Shown here: piece by piece, positions 36,316 to 44,317 of the stretch | How the letters are laid out: each line of letters opens with the position of its first letter | Numbering within the stretch: the stretch's first letter is position 1 | Assembly (NCBI GenBank): GCA_016194905.1 | Contig: JACQAP010000005.1 | Span: 141,114-205,113 of the forward strand | Reading direction: 5' to 3' | Origin: Betaproteobacteria bacterium | GTDB taxonomy: Bacteria > Pseudomonadota > Gammaproteobacteria > Burkholderiales > JACQAP01 | Length of the DNA: 64,000 nt | Position numbers and translations under genes: made by a program | Notes under the pieces: model-generated | Seen by the model: the letters and a program-made list of their open reading frames with translations, nothing else | Database searches by the model: none | What the model was told of the DNA's origin: nothing

Positions 36316-37779
36316 TTGAAAGCCTTCCCCCCTTCTTTTTTCCGCGCCCGTACTGCGGCAACCGCCCTGCTGCTGACCATGCTATCGGGCTGCGCCACGT
36401 TTCGCAGCTACGATTCCGAACTGACCAGTACCATCAATCTGGCGGCGGCAGGTAACGTCGACGGCGCAATCAAGCGGCTCGAAGGCAACAACAAGCTCGG
36501 TTCCAAGGACCTGCTCTACTACCTGGAACTCGGTGAGCTGCAGCGCCTCAATCATCGATACGACGAAAGCGAGAAAGCGTGGGTGGCCGCGGATGCGCAT
36601 GTGCAGGCGTGGGAAAAAACGGCGCTCGCCAATCCGGAGAAACTGCTCGGCAGCGTCACCAGCGTGGTGCTCAACGACAAGACAATCCCTTACGAAGGCC
36701 ACGATTACGAGAAGGTCATGCTCACGACCCGCCTCGCGCTGGATCATCTCGCACGCGGCGATTTCGAAACCGCCCGCGTGGACATCAAGAGGACGCACGA
36801 GCGCGAGGCGGTCATTGCAGAATTGAGGAAAAAGGAACTGCAGAAGACCGAGGAAGAAGCGAAGACGCGCGGCATGAAGACCAGTTTCAAGGAATTGAAC
36901 GGCTATCCGGTGCAGACCATCGACAGCCCGGAAATCAACGCACTCAAGAACAGCTATGAGAGCGCGTTCAGCCACTACCTTGCCGGCTTCGTCTATGAAG
37001 CGCTCGGTGAACCCAGCCTTGCCGCCGCCGGTTACCGGCAAGCAATCGAATTGCAACCGAACCACCCGCCATTGGAAGACGCTCTGGCGGGATTGGATAC
37101 ACGCGTCGCAGCGAGGGACGACGGCTACACCGATGTGCTGTTCGTCATCGAGTCGGGAACGGCGCCGGCGCGGCGGTCGCGACAATTCAGCCTGCCTTTT
37201 CCCTACCGAGGCCGGTTGCTGATCGTGCCGGTGTCGTTCCCTGTCATGGCACCGACCCAGCCTTCCTTCATGCCCGCGCAGTTGCAGATACAGGGCGAGG
37301 CTCCGATCAGCACCACCGTCATCACCAGCCTCGACCTGATGGCGCGCAAGGCCTTGCAGGAAGAAATGCCGGGCATCATGCTCAGAGGTATCATTCGTTC
37401 GAGTTCCAAGGCGATAGCGCAGTATCAGGCGGGCAAGAATGACCAGACCGGGCTCGCGGCGTTTGCGCTGGCAATCGGGTCGATCGTCACCGAATCGGCG
37501 GACGAACGCGGGTGGCGCTCGTTGCCGGGGCAAATTGCGATCGCGCGGGCGCGCATTCGGTCCGGCGAGCACACCCTCGCCTTCGGGGCCGGTCCTGGCG
37601 GCCAAAACATACGCTTCGGCGTATCGGGCCGTTACGCCGTGATTGGATTGCGATTTCTGGGCGGAGCCACTTTCGCGATCCTCCCCGCGGCATTGCCGGC
37701 CGGAAAACCGGGCCCCGAAGCCCTGGAACGCCAGCGTATTCTCACCCGGTCAACGACTATGACGGCGGGAACGTTTTGA
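36316..37779 (+). CDS. COG3014-like lipoprotein with TPR-like repeats
   Basis: A 487-residue lipoprotein. The start is probably TTG 36316, giving a signal ending in lipobox MLSGC (Cys26). Residues about 40-300 are helical and TPR-like (YYLELGELQRLNHRYDESEK, YESAFSHYLAGFVYEALGEP, GYRQAIELQPNHPPLEDAL). It matches the COG3014 lipoproteins that are encoded with YcfL and LpoB, as here. Such clusters are thought to act at the outer membrane on cell-wall synthesis; the specific function is not established. The C-terminus is beta-rich. Confidence 0.82.
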   Translation: MKAFPPSFFRARTAATALLLTMLSGCATFRSYDSELTSTINLAAAGNVDGAIKRLEGNNKLGSKDLLYYLELGELQRLNHRYDESEKAWVAADAHVQAWEKTALANPEKLLGSVTSVVLNDKTIPYEGHDYEKVMLTTRLALDHLARGDFETARVDIKRTHEREAVIAELRKKELQKTEEEAKTRGMKTSFKELNGYPVQTIDSPEINALKNSYESAFSHYLAGFVYEALGEPSLAAAGYRQAIELQPNHPPLEDALAGLDTRVAARDDGYTDVLFVIESGTAPARRSRQFSLPFPYRGRLLIVPVSFPVMAPTQPSFMPAQLQIQGEAPISTTVITSLDLMARKALQEEMPGIMLRGIIRSSSKAIAQYQAGKNDQTGLAAFALAIGSIVTESADERGWRSLPGQIAIARARIRSGEHTLAFGAGPGGQNIRFGVSGRYAVIGLRFLGGATFAILPAALPAGKPGPEALERQRILTRSTTMTAGTF

Positions 37780-37810
37780 CCATCACGTTACCTTACTCCA
37801 GGAGCAAAAC

Positions 37811-38248
37811 ATGAACCTGCGCGTACTTGCCACCATCCTGATCGCATCGATCGCCGCAGCCGGGTGCGGCGGCAGCAAGTTCGAGCGCCCCGGTTTTGCC
37901 TACGGCTGCCCGACCGGCGATAACAAGAAGATCGAATCCAAGGAGGATCTGATCAAGGCGAAACTCGAAATCGCCGGCTCCCTGCCCAAGATCGAGGTCG
38001 CGGACCTGCGCTGCTCGGAACGCGCCAGCCTGCTGCGCATCGACGTGGATCTGAAGAACGAGAGCAAGGAAGTACGCCGCATCGCCTATCGCTTCCGCTG
38101 GCTCGACAAGGAAGGCATGCGCGCCTGGGACGACGAATCGTGGAAGCCGGTGCTGATCTACGGCAATACGCTTTACACGGTGACCACCATGTCGCCCTCG
38201 CAGGAAGCGACGGACTTCAGGGTCGTGGTCATGGATCAGGACAAATAA
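37811..38248 (+). CDS. YcfL-like lipoprotein (DUF1425)
   Basis: A 145-residue lipoprotein with lipobox AAAGC (Cys19) and a beta-rich domain (LLRIDVDLKNESKEVRRIAY, YRFRWLDKEGMRAWDDESWK) typical of YcfL/DUF1425. In Enterobacteria ycfL precedes lpoB, and the same order is kept here. It lies 31 bp after the COG3014 gene. AGGAGCAAAAC precedes the ATG. Function is unknown beyond the association with LpoB. Confidence 0.88.
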   Translation: MNLRVLATILIASIAAAGCGGSKFERPGFAYGCPTGDNKKIESKEDLIKAKLEIAGSLPKIEVADLRCSERASLLRIDVDLKNESKEVRRIAYRFRWLDKEGMRAWDDESWKPVLIYGNTLYTVTTMSPSQEATDFRVVVMDQDK

Positions 38249-38281
38249 CAACGCAACCGATCATTTCGAAGGAGTGACCTC

Positions 38282-38866
38282 ATGATGCAATTCCCCTCTG
38301 CCCGGCTCATCGCCGCATTCGCACTGTGCGCGGCCGCCGGCCTTTCCGGCTGCGCCGAGAAAACCCGTTACGGCGACGCGCGCGGCGTCGAAACCGTGAC
38401 CAACCAGTTCGGTTCCACGGACCTGCAGATGATCGCCGAATCCATGACGCGCTCGATGCTCAACACACCGGTGGTGGCGGGCGGGAATCTGCCGATCATG
38501 ACGGTGCAGGAGGTCAAGAACAAGACCAGCGAGTACATCGATACGCGCGCGATCACCGACTCGATCCGGGTCGAATTGCAGAAGAGCGGCCGGGTGCGTT
38601 TCGCGGTCGATGCGGCGGCGATGGAGCAGCAGATCGAGGAGCTGAAGCGCCAGCAAAGCGACTACTACGATGCCAAGAAATCAGCCGAAATCGGCAGGAT
38701 GGTCGGCGCGGCGTTTCGTCTCGAGGGCAACATCACTTCGATCGTCAAGGAAGCCAAGGGCGTGAAGGACGTGTACTACAAGTTCAACCTGCAACTCTGG
38801 AACGTGCAGAACGGCTTGCTGGAATGGACGGACGAGAAGGAAATCCGCAAGACCACGACAAAATAA
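38282..38866 (+). CDS. lpoB: Penicillin-binding protein activator LpoB
   Basis: A 194-residue outer-membrane lipoprotein (lipobox LSGC, Cys24) of the LpoB family, which in E. coli reaches through the peptidoglycan to activate PBP1B. NKTSEYIDTRAITDSIRVEL and VGAAFRLEGNITSIVKEAKG match the family fold. AAGGAG is 9 bases upstream of ATG 38282. Its TAA lies inside the left arm of the inverted repeat that follows. Confidence 0.9.
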   Translation: MMQFPSARLIAAFALCAAAGLSGCAEKTRYGDARGVETVTNQFGSTDLQMIAESMTRSMLNTPVVAGGNLPIMTVQEVKNKTSEYIDTRAITDSIRVELQKSGRVRFAVDAAAMEQQIEELKRQQSDYYDAKKSAEIGRMVGAAFRLEGNITSIVKEAKGVKDVYYKFNLQLWNVQNGLLEWTDEKEIRKTTTK

Positions 38867-39008
38867 CCCCCCTCTCCCCGGCCCTCTCCCGCCAGGGGAG
38901 AGGGAGCCCTAGTTCAAGCCCTAAAATAAAAGGCGACCAATGGTCGTCTTTATTATTGCATCAAAACTCCCTCTCCCCTGGCGGGAGAGGGTTGGGGGAG
39001 AGGGGGTT
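38865..39008. repeat. REP/BIME-like inverted repeat between convergent genes
   Basis: Two arms of 42 bp (38865-38906 and 38967-39008) are inverted copies whose inner 25 bp are identical; each arm itself folds through CCCTCTCCC/GGGAGAGGG. Between them AAAGGCGACC-AAT-GGTCGTCTTT (38929-38951) forms a terminator-like hairpin flanked by A- and T-rich runs. The outer end of each arm contains the TAA stop of the adjacent gene (lpoB and the alkaline phosphatase). It likely acts as a bidirectional terminator. Confidence 0.88.
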
Positions 39009-40566
39009 AGTCGCTCATCCCCAGCGCTTCCGCCATGACGTGGAAGATGACGTGCTGCTCGAGGACGCCGCGAATCAGATGAGCCTGCGGGCCGCGTGCG
39101 TAGATCGCAACATCCTCGCCGCCATGCGTCTCGCTTTCCATCGGCATCGTCGATTCCTGCATGTAGTCCGGCGCCGTCGTGTCCACGCCGGTCAGATCCG
39201 GCCTGCCATTCGTTATGCCGTGATATCCGGGGCCGTGGTGAGGAAATTTTTTCGACCCCTCCGGCTGCGTTATCGACTGACCGGTATAGCCGGGGCCGTT
39301 GACGTAACCCAGCGTGGTATACGGCTGGCCGAGCGCATCCTGCGCATATTCCTTGGTGGGATGGCCGGGCTCGATCACCTTGCCTAGAATCGGGTTGCCG
39401 CGCCTGGGATAACCGGCGATGGTAAACGTGTGGCTGTGGTCCGCGGTGACGATGATCAAAGTGTCACGCGGATCCGTGCGCTCCATCGCGAGCTTCACCG
39501 CACGCGCGAACTCGACGGTATCGGTGAGTGCGCGAAACGCGTTGCCCGCATGATGCGCGTGATCGATGCGGCCACCTTCCACCATCAGGAAATACCCTTT
39601 CTGGTGCTGCGAAAGAATATCCAGCGCCTTGCCCGTCATTTCAGTGAGCGAGGGTTCGCCGGCACCATCCTTGGCGCGATCGTGCTCGTATTGCATGTGC
39701 GAAGGCTGGAACAGGCCGAGCAGATGCCTGACCTGTTTGGTGTCCACCGTATCGAGCTGCGCCTTGTTCCAGACGTAAGCCGATTTCGGGTAGCGTGTCT
39801 GCCATTCCTTGGTCAGATCGCGGCCATCGTGGCGCTCTCCCGTTTTGTCCGGATACTCGGGATCATGCACCGTGCGCGGCAGGAACTTCACACGCCCCCC
39901 GCCCAGTGCCACCTCCAGTCCATCGCCGTGCGAAAATTCGACCAGTTGCCGGGCGATGTCGGGAAAGCCGGACTCGTTGGCCGCATCCGGCTGGTCGGCG
40001 TCGCTTTCCCAGTCGCGGTCGGGCGAGTGCGCGTAACATGCAGCCGGCGTCGCATGGGTGATGCGGGTGGTCGTGACCACGCCGGTGGCCATACCGCGAT
40101 CTTCCGCGCGCTCGAGGATGGTCTTGGCCGAGTTGACGGCCACCGCGCGGAAATCGCCACGCGCGACCCTTTCGTTCACCGATATCAGACCGTCGTTGGT
40201 TTTCATGCCGGTCACGATCGCGCTCATGGTCGGCGCGGAGTCCGAGGTCTGCTGGTTCGCGCTGTAGGTTTTGGACAAAGCGACGTAAGGCAACTTCTCA
40301 AATGAAAGCTGGTTCTCCTCTCCGGACATGCCGCGCTGCTGACCCTCGAAGATGCGCGCCGCGGTGACAGTGGAGATGCCCATGCCATCGCCGAGGAACA
40401 GGATCACGTTCCTGGCGTGACCCATGACGGGTTTTTCCTGCTTGGCTTTTTCCACTGCGGCGCGTCCGCTGCGGAACCATTCTTCCGGGGATTGCGCGCC
40501 TGCCACGGCAGTCTGCAATGCCAGCATGGCGGCGGCAATAATTCCCAAAATAAATTTATCGGTCAT
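39007..40566 (-). CDS. Alkaline phosphatase (PhoA family), exported
   Basis: A 519-residue periplasmic phosphomonoesterase with a signal peptide (about 1-24). Metal site NVILFLGDGMGIST (Asp60) and nucleophile Ser110 in TSDSAPTMSAIVTG are intact, as are EGGRIDHAHHAGN, TADHSHTF and the late histidine region ETHGGEDVAIYA. The start overlaps the stop of the DapA-like gene by 4 bp (ATGA), so the two are translationally coupled. Phosphate limitation control is usual for the family, but no Pho box was identified. Confidence 0.94.
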   Translation of the reverse strand: MTDKFILGIIAAAMLALQTAVAGAQSPEEWFRSGRAAVEKAKQEKPVMGHARNVILFLGDGMGISTVTAARIFEGQQRGMSGEENQLSFEKLPYVALSKTYSANQQTSDSAPTMSAIVTGMKTNDGLISVNERVARGDFRAVAVNSAKTILERAEDRGMATGVVTTTRITHATPAACYAHSPDRDWESDADQPDAANESGFPDIARQLVEFSHGDGLEVALGGGRVKFLPRTVHDPEYPDKTGERHDGRDLTKEWQTRYPKSAYVWNKAQLDTVDTKQVRHLLGLFQPSHMQYEHDRAKDGAGEPSLTEMTGKALDILSQHQKGYFLMVEGGRIDHAHHAGNAFRALTDTVEFARAVKLAMERTDPRDTLIIVTADHSHTFTIAGYPRRGNPILGKVIEPGHPTKEYAQDALGQPYTTLGYVNGPGYTGQSITQPEGSKKFPHHGPGYHGITNGRPDLTGVDTTAPDYMQESTMPMESETHGGEDVAIYARGPQAHLIRGVLEQHVIFHVMAEALGMSD

Positions 40567-41462
40567 TCAAGTGGTCCCAGTGCGGCGGCGTAACGTTGGG
40601 CACAGCGCATTCCGAAGGCGTTCGGCCGCAGCGCCGGCGCGCGATCGAATACTTCTCCGAGCCCGAGGCGCATCGCGGCAATCCGCTTGCCGTAAGTGTG
40701 CAACGTATCCAGTGATTGCATGACGAAGACGATCGCGGGCAGCACCTCGCGATAGAGCGCCTCGGCATGGGTCTCCGCACCTTCGCGCAGAAGATCGAAT
40801 ATGCGCGCCTGGCGGTCGAATGTATCGGAGGCCGGAATCATGCCTGAACACCCGGCACGCAGGTTGTCGATGAGTTCGAGTCCGCCGCGGCCATTGAATA
40901 CCATGAGGCTCTCTCCGGCCTCGTCGATGAATTGCCGGATCGACAGCGCCGGCCCTTCCCCTTTGAGTATGCGAAAGTTCGGATGATTTCTCGCCAGTGT
41001 TTTTACGCCTGCCGGCGTCAACCCCACGCCGAGGTAGTCCGGCGCGTTCTGGACGGCGACCGGCAATTCGACGCGATCGGCCACCGCACCGAAGAAGCGA
41101 ATGAAGAATTCCTCGGGCACGCCTCGATCCGGCGGCGGCTGCAGGATCACCCAGGACGCGCCACGCGAATGCGCGAACTTCGCGAACTCGACCTGCGCAT
41201 CGACCGTAGGCGCATTGACCGTGATCGCCAGCGGCAACCTGCCGTCGAGTTCCTCGGCCACCCAGTCCACAAGTTGATGTCGTTCGATGTCCGACAGCTT
41301 GTTGACCTCGGTGCCGAGCCCCAGCACGGCCATGCCGTGCGCGCCGTTGTCGATGAAGGCCTGTACCTGCCGTCGAGTGGCCTGCCTGTCCAGGCCGCCC
41401 TGTGCGTTGAAAAAAGCATACAGCATCGGGTAGATTCCGTGCGGCACGTCGTTATCGTTCAT
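40563..41462 (-). CDS. Dihydrodipicolinate synthase-family lyase
   Basis: A 299-residue class I aldolase-fold protein (DapA/NanA superfamily). Schiff-base Lys167 lies in FRILKGEG. The usual tyrosine of the YN.P motif is replaced: the region reads VAVQNAPDYLGVG. GTEVNKLSDIERHQLVDWVA matches the GT..E...L...E pattern. True DHDPS activity is therefore doubtful; a keto-acid or sugar-acid aldolase is more likely. It is upstream of and coupled to the alkaline phosphatase, an odd pairing. Confidence 0.87.
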   Translation of the reverse strand: MNDNDVPHGIYPMLYAFFNAQGGLDRQATRRQVQAFIDNGAHGMAVLGLGTEVNKLSDIERHQLVDWVAEELDGRLPLAITVNAPTVDAQVEFAKFAHSRGASWVILQPPPDRGVPEEFFIRFFGAVADRVELPVAVQNAPDYLGVGLTPAGVKTLARNHPNFRILKGEGPALSIRQFIDEAGESLMVFNGRGGLELIDNLRAGCSGMIPASDTFDRQARIFDLLREGAETHAEALYREVLPAIVFVMQSLDTLHTYGKRIAAMRLGLGEVFDRAPALRPNAFGMRCAQRYAAALGPLE

Positions 41463-41555
41463 TGCGATTCCTCCCGGGCTGCATCCTATACGCTCACCGC
41501 CGCTGCCTCAAATTCCGCGGCCACTGCGGAGAATCGGTGTACCATTTTTCCATTC

Positions 41556-41769
41556 CATATTGGTTTACGTGATGCAGGACGGGCTCGAGATTGCGGCAAT
41601 GGGCAATCTGATGGGCACCGCCACCAAGGTGAGGGGACTCGCGGGCGCCGTGATCGACGGAGCGGTGAGGGACGCCGCCGAGCTGAAGCGGCTCGAATGT
41701 CCGGTGTAGTCGCGGCGCGTCAGCCCGGCGACTTCGGTCGGTCGCATGATCAGCGTGGACAAAAGGCAC
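41556..41769 (+). pseudogene. RraA-family (HMG aldolase-like) remnant with a nonsense codon
   Basis: One frame reads VMQDGLEIAAMGNLMGTATK, VRGLAGAVIDGAVRDAAELK, RLECPV, then a TAG at 41707-41709, then SRRVSPATSVGRMISVDK. Without the stop this is the core of an RraA/4-hydroxy-4-methyl-2-oxoglutarate aldolase (GAVIDGAVRD is diagnostic). There is no start region upstream, and the 3' end runs into a spacer repeat. It is a decayed fragment. Confidence 0.82.
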
Positions 41770-41936
41770 GAAGAATTCTTTTTTTATACCCCCTTGAGGG
41801 GTACACAAGGGAACACGAAAGAGAACGAAGAATAAGCATGTACAGATTTTCCTCGTCTTTGCGCCTTTGCGTAGACAAGTGTTTTCTTGCTCTGCCTTTC
41901 TTCGTGTTCTTCGTGCCTTCGTGTTGAGATTTCCGG
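41770..41936. repeat. Inverted spacer with period-9 AACACGAAG-type repeats
   Basis: The left part contains GGCACGAAGAA, GGGAACACGAAAGAG and AACGAAGAATAAG. The right part, read on the minus strand, contains AACACGAAGGCACGAAG, AACACGAAG and AAAGGCAGAG. Arms are inverted. CCCCTTGAGGGG inside could form a small hairpin. It fills the gap between the RraA remnant and the dioxygenase. Confidence 0.7.
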
Positions 41937-41974
41937 TTTGCTTTGCGGGTTTTCAACAGCAGGAGCCGATCACG

Positions 41975-42667
41975 ATGATGGATGTACGGCGCAGGGAGTT
42001 TCTCGAGACCGCGGGTGCTCTGGCCGCGAGTGCGGCGCTACCCGCGTGGGCGACGGATCTGGTGCCGACGCCGGCACAGATGCGCGGACCGTTCTATCCG
42101 CTCACGTTTCCGCTCGACCAGGACAATGATCTGGTTTCGGTAAGCGGCCGCTCGGGCATTGCCTATGGAATGATCACCAACATCACCGGGCAAGTGCTCG
42201 ATGAGAAGGGCCGCCCGCAGGCCGGCGTACGCGTCGAGATCTGGCAGGTTAACGGTTACGGGCGCTATCACCATGCCGGCGACAACAGCGACAAACCGAT
42301 CGACCCGAATTTCCAGGGTTATGGAACAGCGGTTACCGGTGCAGATGGCGCCTATCGTTTTCGCACCGTCAAGCCGGTCGCCTACCCCGGCCGTGCGCCC
42401 CATATTCATTTCGCCCTGACGCGCAAAGACTTCGGTACTTTCACCACGCAGATGTACGTCGCGGGCGCGCCGGAAAATGAACGCGACTTCCTCCTGTCCG
42501 GCGTTCGCGATCGCAGGGCGCGCGCGCGCCTGATCGTCGCGCTGGCGCCCTCATCCGCAACCGCTGGCGAACTGGCCGGAGAATTCAATATCGTGCTGGC
42601 GGATGACGGCCGGCTTCAGCGTGGCGCCCTGCCGGCGGCCTACCGGCAGGCCCGTCTTGGCCTATAG
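41975..42667 (+). CDS. Intradiol ring-cleavage dioxygenase-like protein, exported
   Basis: A 230-residue protein with a Tat-like signal (RRREFLETAGALAASAALPA) and the protocatechuate 3,4-dioxygenase beta-sandwich: ITGQVLDEKGRPQAGVRVEI, WQVNGYGRYHHAGDN, and the C-terminal GRAPHIHFAL. The Fe(III) ligands of the family are two tyrosines and two histidines; YGRYHH and HIH are consistent. Exported members of this family have unclear substrates. GGAG lies 10 bases upstream of ATG 41975. Confidence 0.88.
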   Translation: MMDVRRREFLETAGALAASAALPAWATDLVPTPAQMRGPFYPLTFPLDQDNDLVSVSGRSGIAYGMITNITGQVLDEKGRPQAGVRVEIWQVNGYGRYHHAGDNSDKPIDPNFQGYGTAVTGADGAYRFRTVKPVAYPGRAPHIHFALTRKDFGTFTTQMYVAGAPENERDFLLSGVRDRRARARLIVALAPSSATAGELAGEFNIVLADDGRLQRGALPAAYRQARLGL

Positions 42668-42703
42668 TTGAAACATGATCGATCAACCGGGCTGGAGGCC
42701 CCA

Positions 42704-42916
42704 ATGGAACTGACGGAGGAGGAGATCCAGCTGGTCCGCAGCAGGCTCGAGGTCATGAAGATCGAGCACCGCGACCTCGACGATGTGATCGAGCGCCTGT
42801 CGCACGGCCAGAAGCTCGACGAACTGCAGATGCAGCGCCTGAAGAAACGCAAGCTGCTGCTGAAAGACCAGATTTCCATACTCGAGCGGCAACTGGTGCC
42901 TGATATTTCAGCCTGA
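42704..42916 (+). CDS. DUF465 (YdcH-like) small protein
   Basis: A 70-residue helical hairpin protein: LVRSRLEVMKIEHRDLDDVI and QMQRLKKRKLLLKDQISILE match DUF465/YdcH. Such proteins are abundant and of unknown function. GGAGG lies 7 bases upstream of ATG 42704. Confidence 0.9.
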   Translation: MELTEEEIQLVRSRLEVMKIEHRDLDDVIERLSHGQKLDELQMQRLKKRKLLLKDQISILERQLVPDISA

Positions 42917-42932
42917 CCGTCCCTCGCCTGCG

Positions 42933-43036
42933 TTGAACCATGACGTTCTTGTTGAACCATGGCGTTCTTGTTGAACCATGGCGTTTTTGTTGAACCATGG
43001 CGCACTTGTTGAACCCTAGTGCATTTGTTGAACCCG
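42933..43036. repeat. Tandem 19-bp repeat, five units plus a partial
   Basis: Units TTGAACCATGACGTTCTTG, TTGAACCATGGCGTTCTTG, TTGAACCATGGCGTTTTTG, TTGAACCATGGCGCACTTG and TTGAACCCTAGTGCATTTG follow head to tail from 42933 to 43027, then a 9-bp partial. Divergence increases to the right. It sits in the gap between the DUF465 gene and a lipoprotein gene. No spacers are present, so it is not CRISPR. Confidence 0.92.
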
Positions 43037-43085
43037 GGCTGACTTCTGGTGGTCTCACACCGAAGACAATCCGGCCCATCACCCC

Positions 43086-43448
43086 ATGCGCGCCTATTTT
43101 CCCCATCTCGCCGCCATTTTCCTCGGTCTGGTCCTGTTGAGCGGTTGCGCTGGCATGCAGCGCCGGCCTCCGCCGTCTGTCGAGCAGATCGTGGAAATGG
43201 CGAAAGCCGGCAAGCCAGCCGAGGAGATCGTTCGCGAACTGCAGGAGACCCGCGCGGTCTATCCCCTGACCGCCTCGCAGATCGTCAAGCTGCACGAACA
43301 GGGCGTACCCGAAGCGGTGCTCGACTACATGCAGAACGCCTACGCCGAAAGCATTCGCTGGAACGCGCGCATGCAATATGAAAGCACATATTGGTGGCAC
43401 GATTGCTTCTACTGCTACCATCGGCCTGTCATCGTCGTTCCGCGTTGA
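43086..43448 (+). CDS. Short lipoprotein, paralogue of the next gene
   Basis: A 120-residue lipoprotein (signal with lipobox LLSGC, Cys21). Residues 32-92 (VEQIVEMAKAGKPAEEIVRE, YPLTASQIVKLHEQGVPEAV, LDYMQNAYAE) form a helical module repeated in the next lipoprotein. The C-terminal WWHDCFYCYHRPVIVVPR has a CFYC pair that might bind metal or form a disulfide. Function unknown. Confidence 0.8.
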   Translation: MRAYFPHLAAIFLGLVLLSGCAGMQRRPPPSVEQIVEMAKAGKPAEEIVRELQETRAVYPLTASQIVKLHEQGVPEAVLDYMQNAYAESIRWNARMQYESTYWWHDCFYCYHRPVIVVPR

Positions 43449-43507
43449 TCGTTAAAGGCCGATGGGGTGACGTCTGCAAGACGCGCCCAGCCACCCGGGA
43501 GCCGATC

Positions 43508-44275
43508 ATGTTCATCACCCAATTCCGTACCCTTTTGTCCGTGGCCATATTCGCCTTGCTGCTCGGCGCCTGCTCGGTCATAACGCCGCGCCAGGCAACG
43601 CCGATTTCGGAAGTCGTAAACCTGAGCAAGAACGGCCAGCCGGAGCAGGTCATCAACCGCATCGGCAGTTCCAAAACTACCTACGCGCTACGCGGATCCG
43701 ATTTCGGCAAACTCGCCGAAGCGGGCGTGCCGCCGAAGGTGCTCGACTATCTGCAGCAAGCATTCCTCAACGACGTGGATCTGCTCACCCGCTATTGGGT
43801 CTTGGGAGAATCCCTGGGTGGCTGCGTCTCCTGCTATCCGCAACCGGTGGACCTGGCCAACCTCGCCGGTGGCGGCAACGGCATGGCCGATGCGCAATAC
43901 GTCGCGCGCTACTCGACTTACGGGAAACCGCAGGGCCTGCCCGATTGGGTGACCGCGATCCCCGGCAACATCAACGCACCCGGCCTGACCATCGGCGAGA
44001 TCGAACAGATGGTGAAGGACGGTACACCGGGGGCAGATATTGCCGCGCGCATCCGCGCGTCACGCCTGTACGACATCATCGGCACCGGGGGACTCACCAA
44101 GGTCAGTACGCACTACGTCGCCGGTTTGAGCGGCTCCGACCTCGCGCAGTTGCACAAGGATGGCGCGAGCGACGAGGTCCCGGATGCCTTGCAGCAGAAA
44201 TTCCTGGCGGAATACATCGAATTCTCCCGCATCCGCTACCAAAGCTGGGGCAAGGGCTCCGGCCCGATGAAGTAA
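43508..44275 (+). CDS. Lipoprotein with duplicated helical module
   Basis: A 255-residue lipoprotein (lipobox LLGAC, Cys22). VVNLSKNGQPEQVINRIGSS and YALRGSDFGKLAEAGVPPKV, LDYLQQAF align with the same module of the preceding lipoprotein, and a second, weaker copy appears near 160-240 (IGEIEQMVKDGTPGADIAAR, LSGSDLAQLHKDGASDEVPD). A CVSCYP pair is conserved with the neighbour's CFYC. The two genes look like a tandem duplication. The role is unknown, presumably at the outer membrane. Confidence 0.8.
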   Translation: MFITQFRTLLSVAIFALLLGACSVITPRQATPISEVVNLSKNGQPEQVINRIGSSKTTYALRGSDFGKLAEAGVPPKVLDYLQQAFLNDVDLLTRYWVLGESLGGCVSCYPQPVDLANLAGGGNGMADAQYVARYSTYGKPQGLPDWVTAIPGNINAPGLTIGEIEQMVKDGTPGADIAARIRASRLYDIIGTGGLTKVSTHYVAGLSGSDLAQLHKDGASDEVPDALQQKFLAEYIEFSRIRYQSWGKGSGPMK

Positions 44276-44317
44276 TTTCAGGCGGTTCGCCGCCATCCGG
44301 CCGGCAAAGCTGACCGG

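Noticed and set aside
42933..43036. Possible CRISPR array
   Set aside because: The 19-bp units are directly head to tail with no unique spacers, and there are no cas genes.
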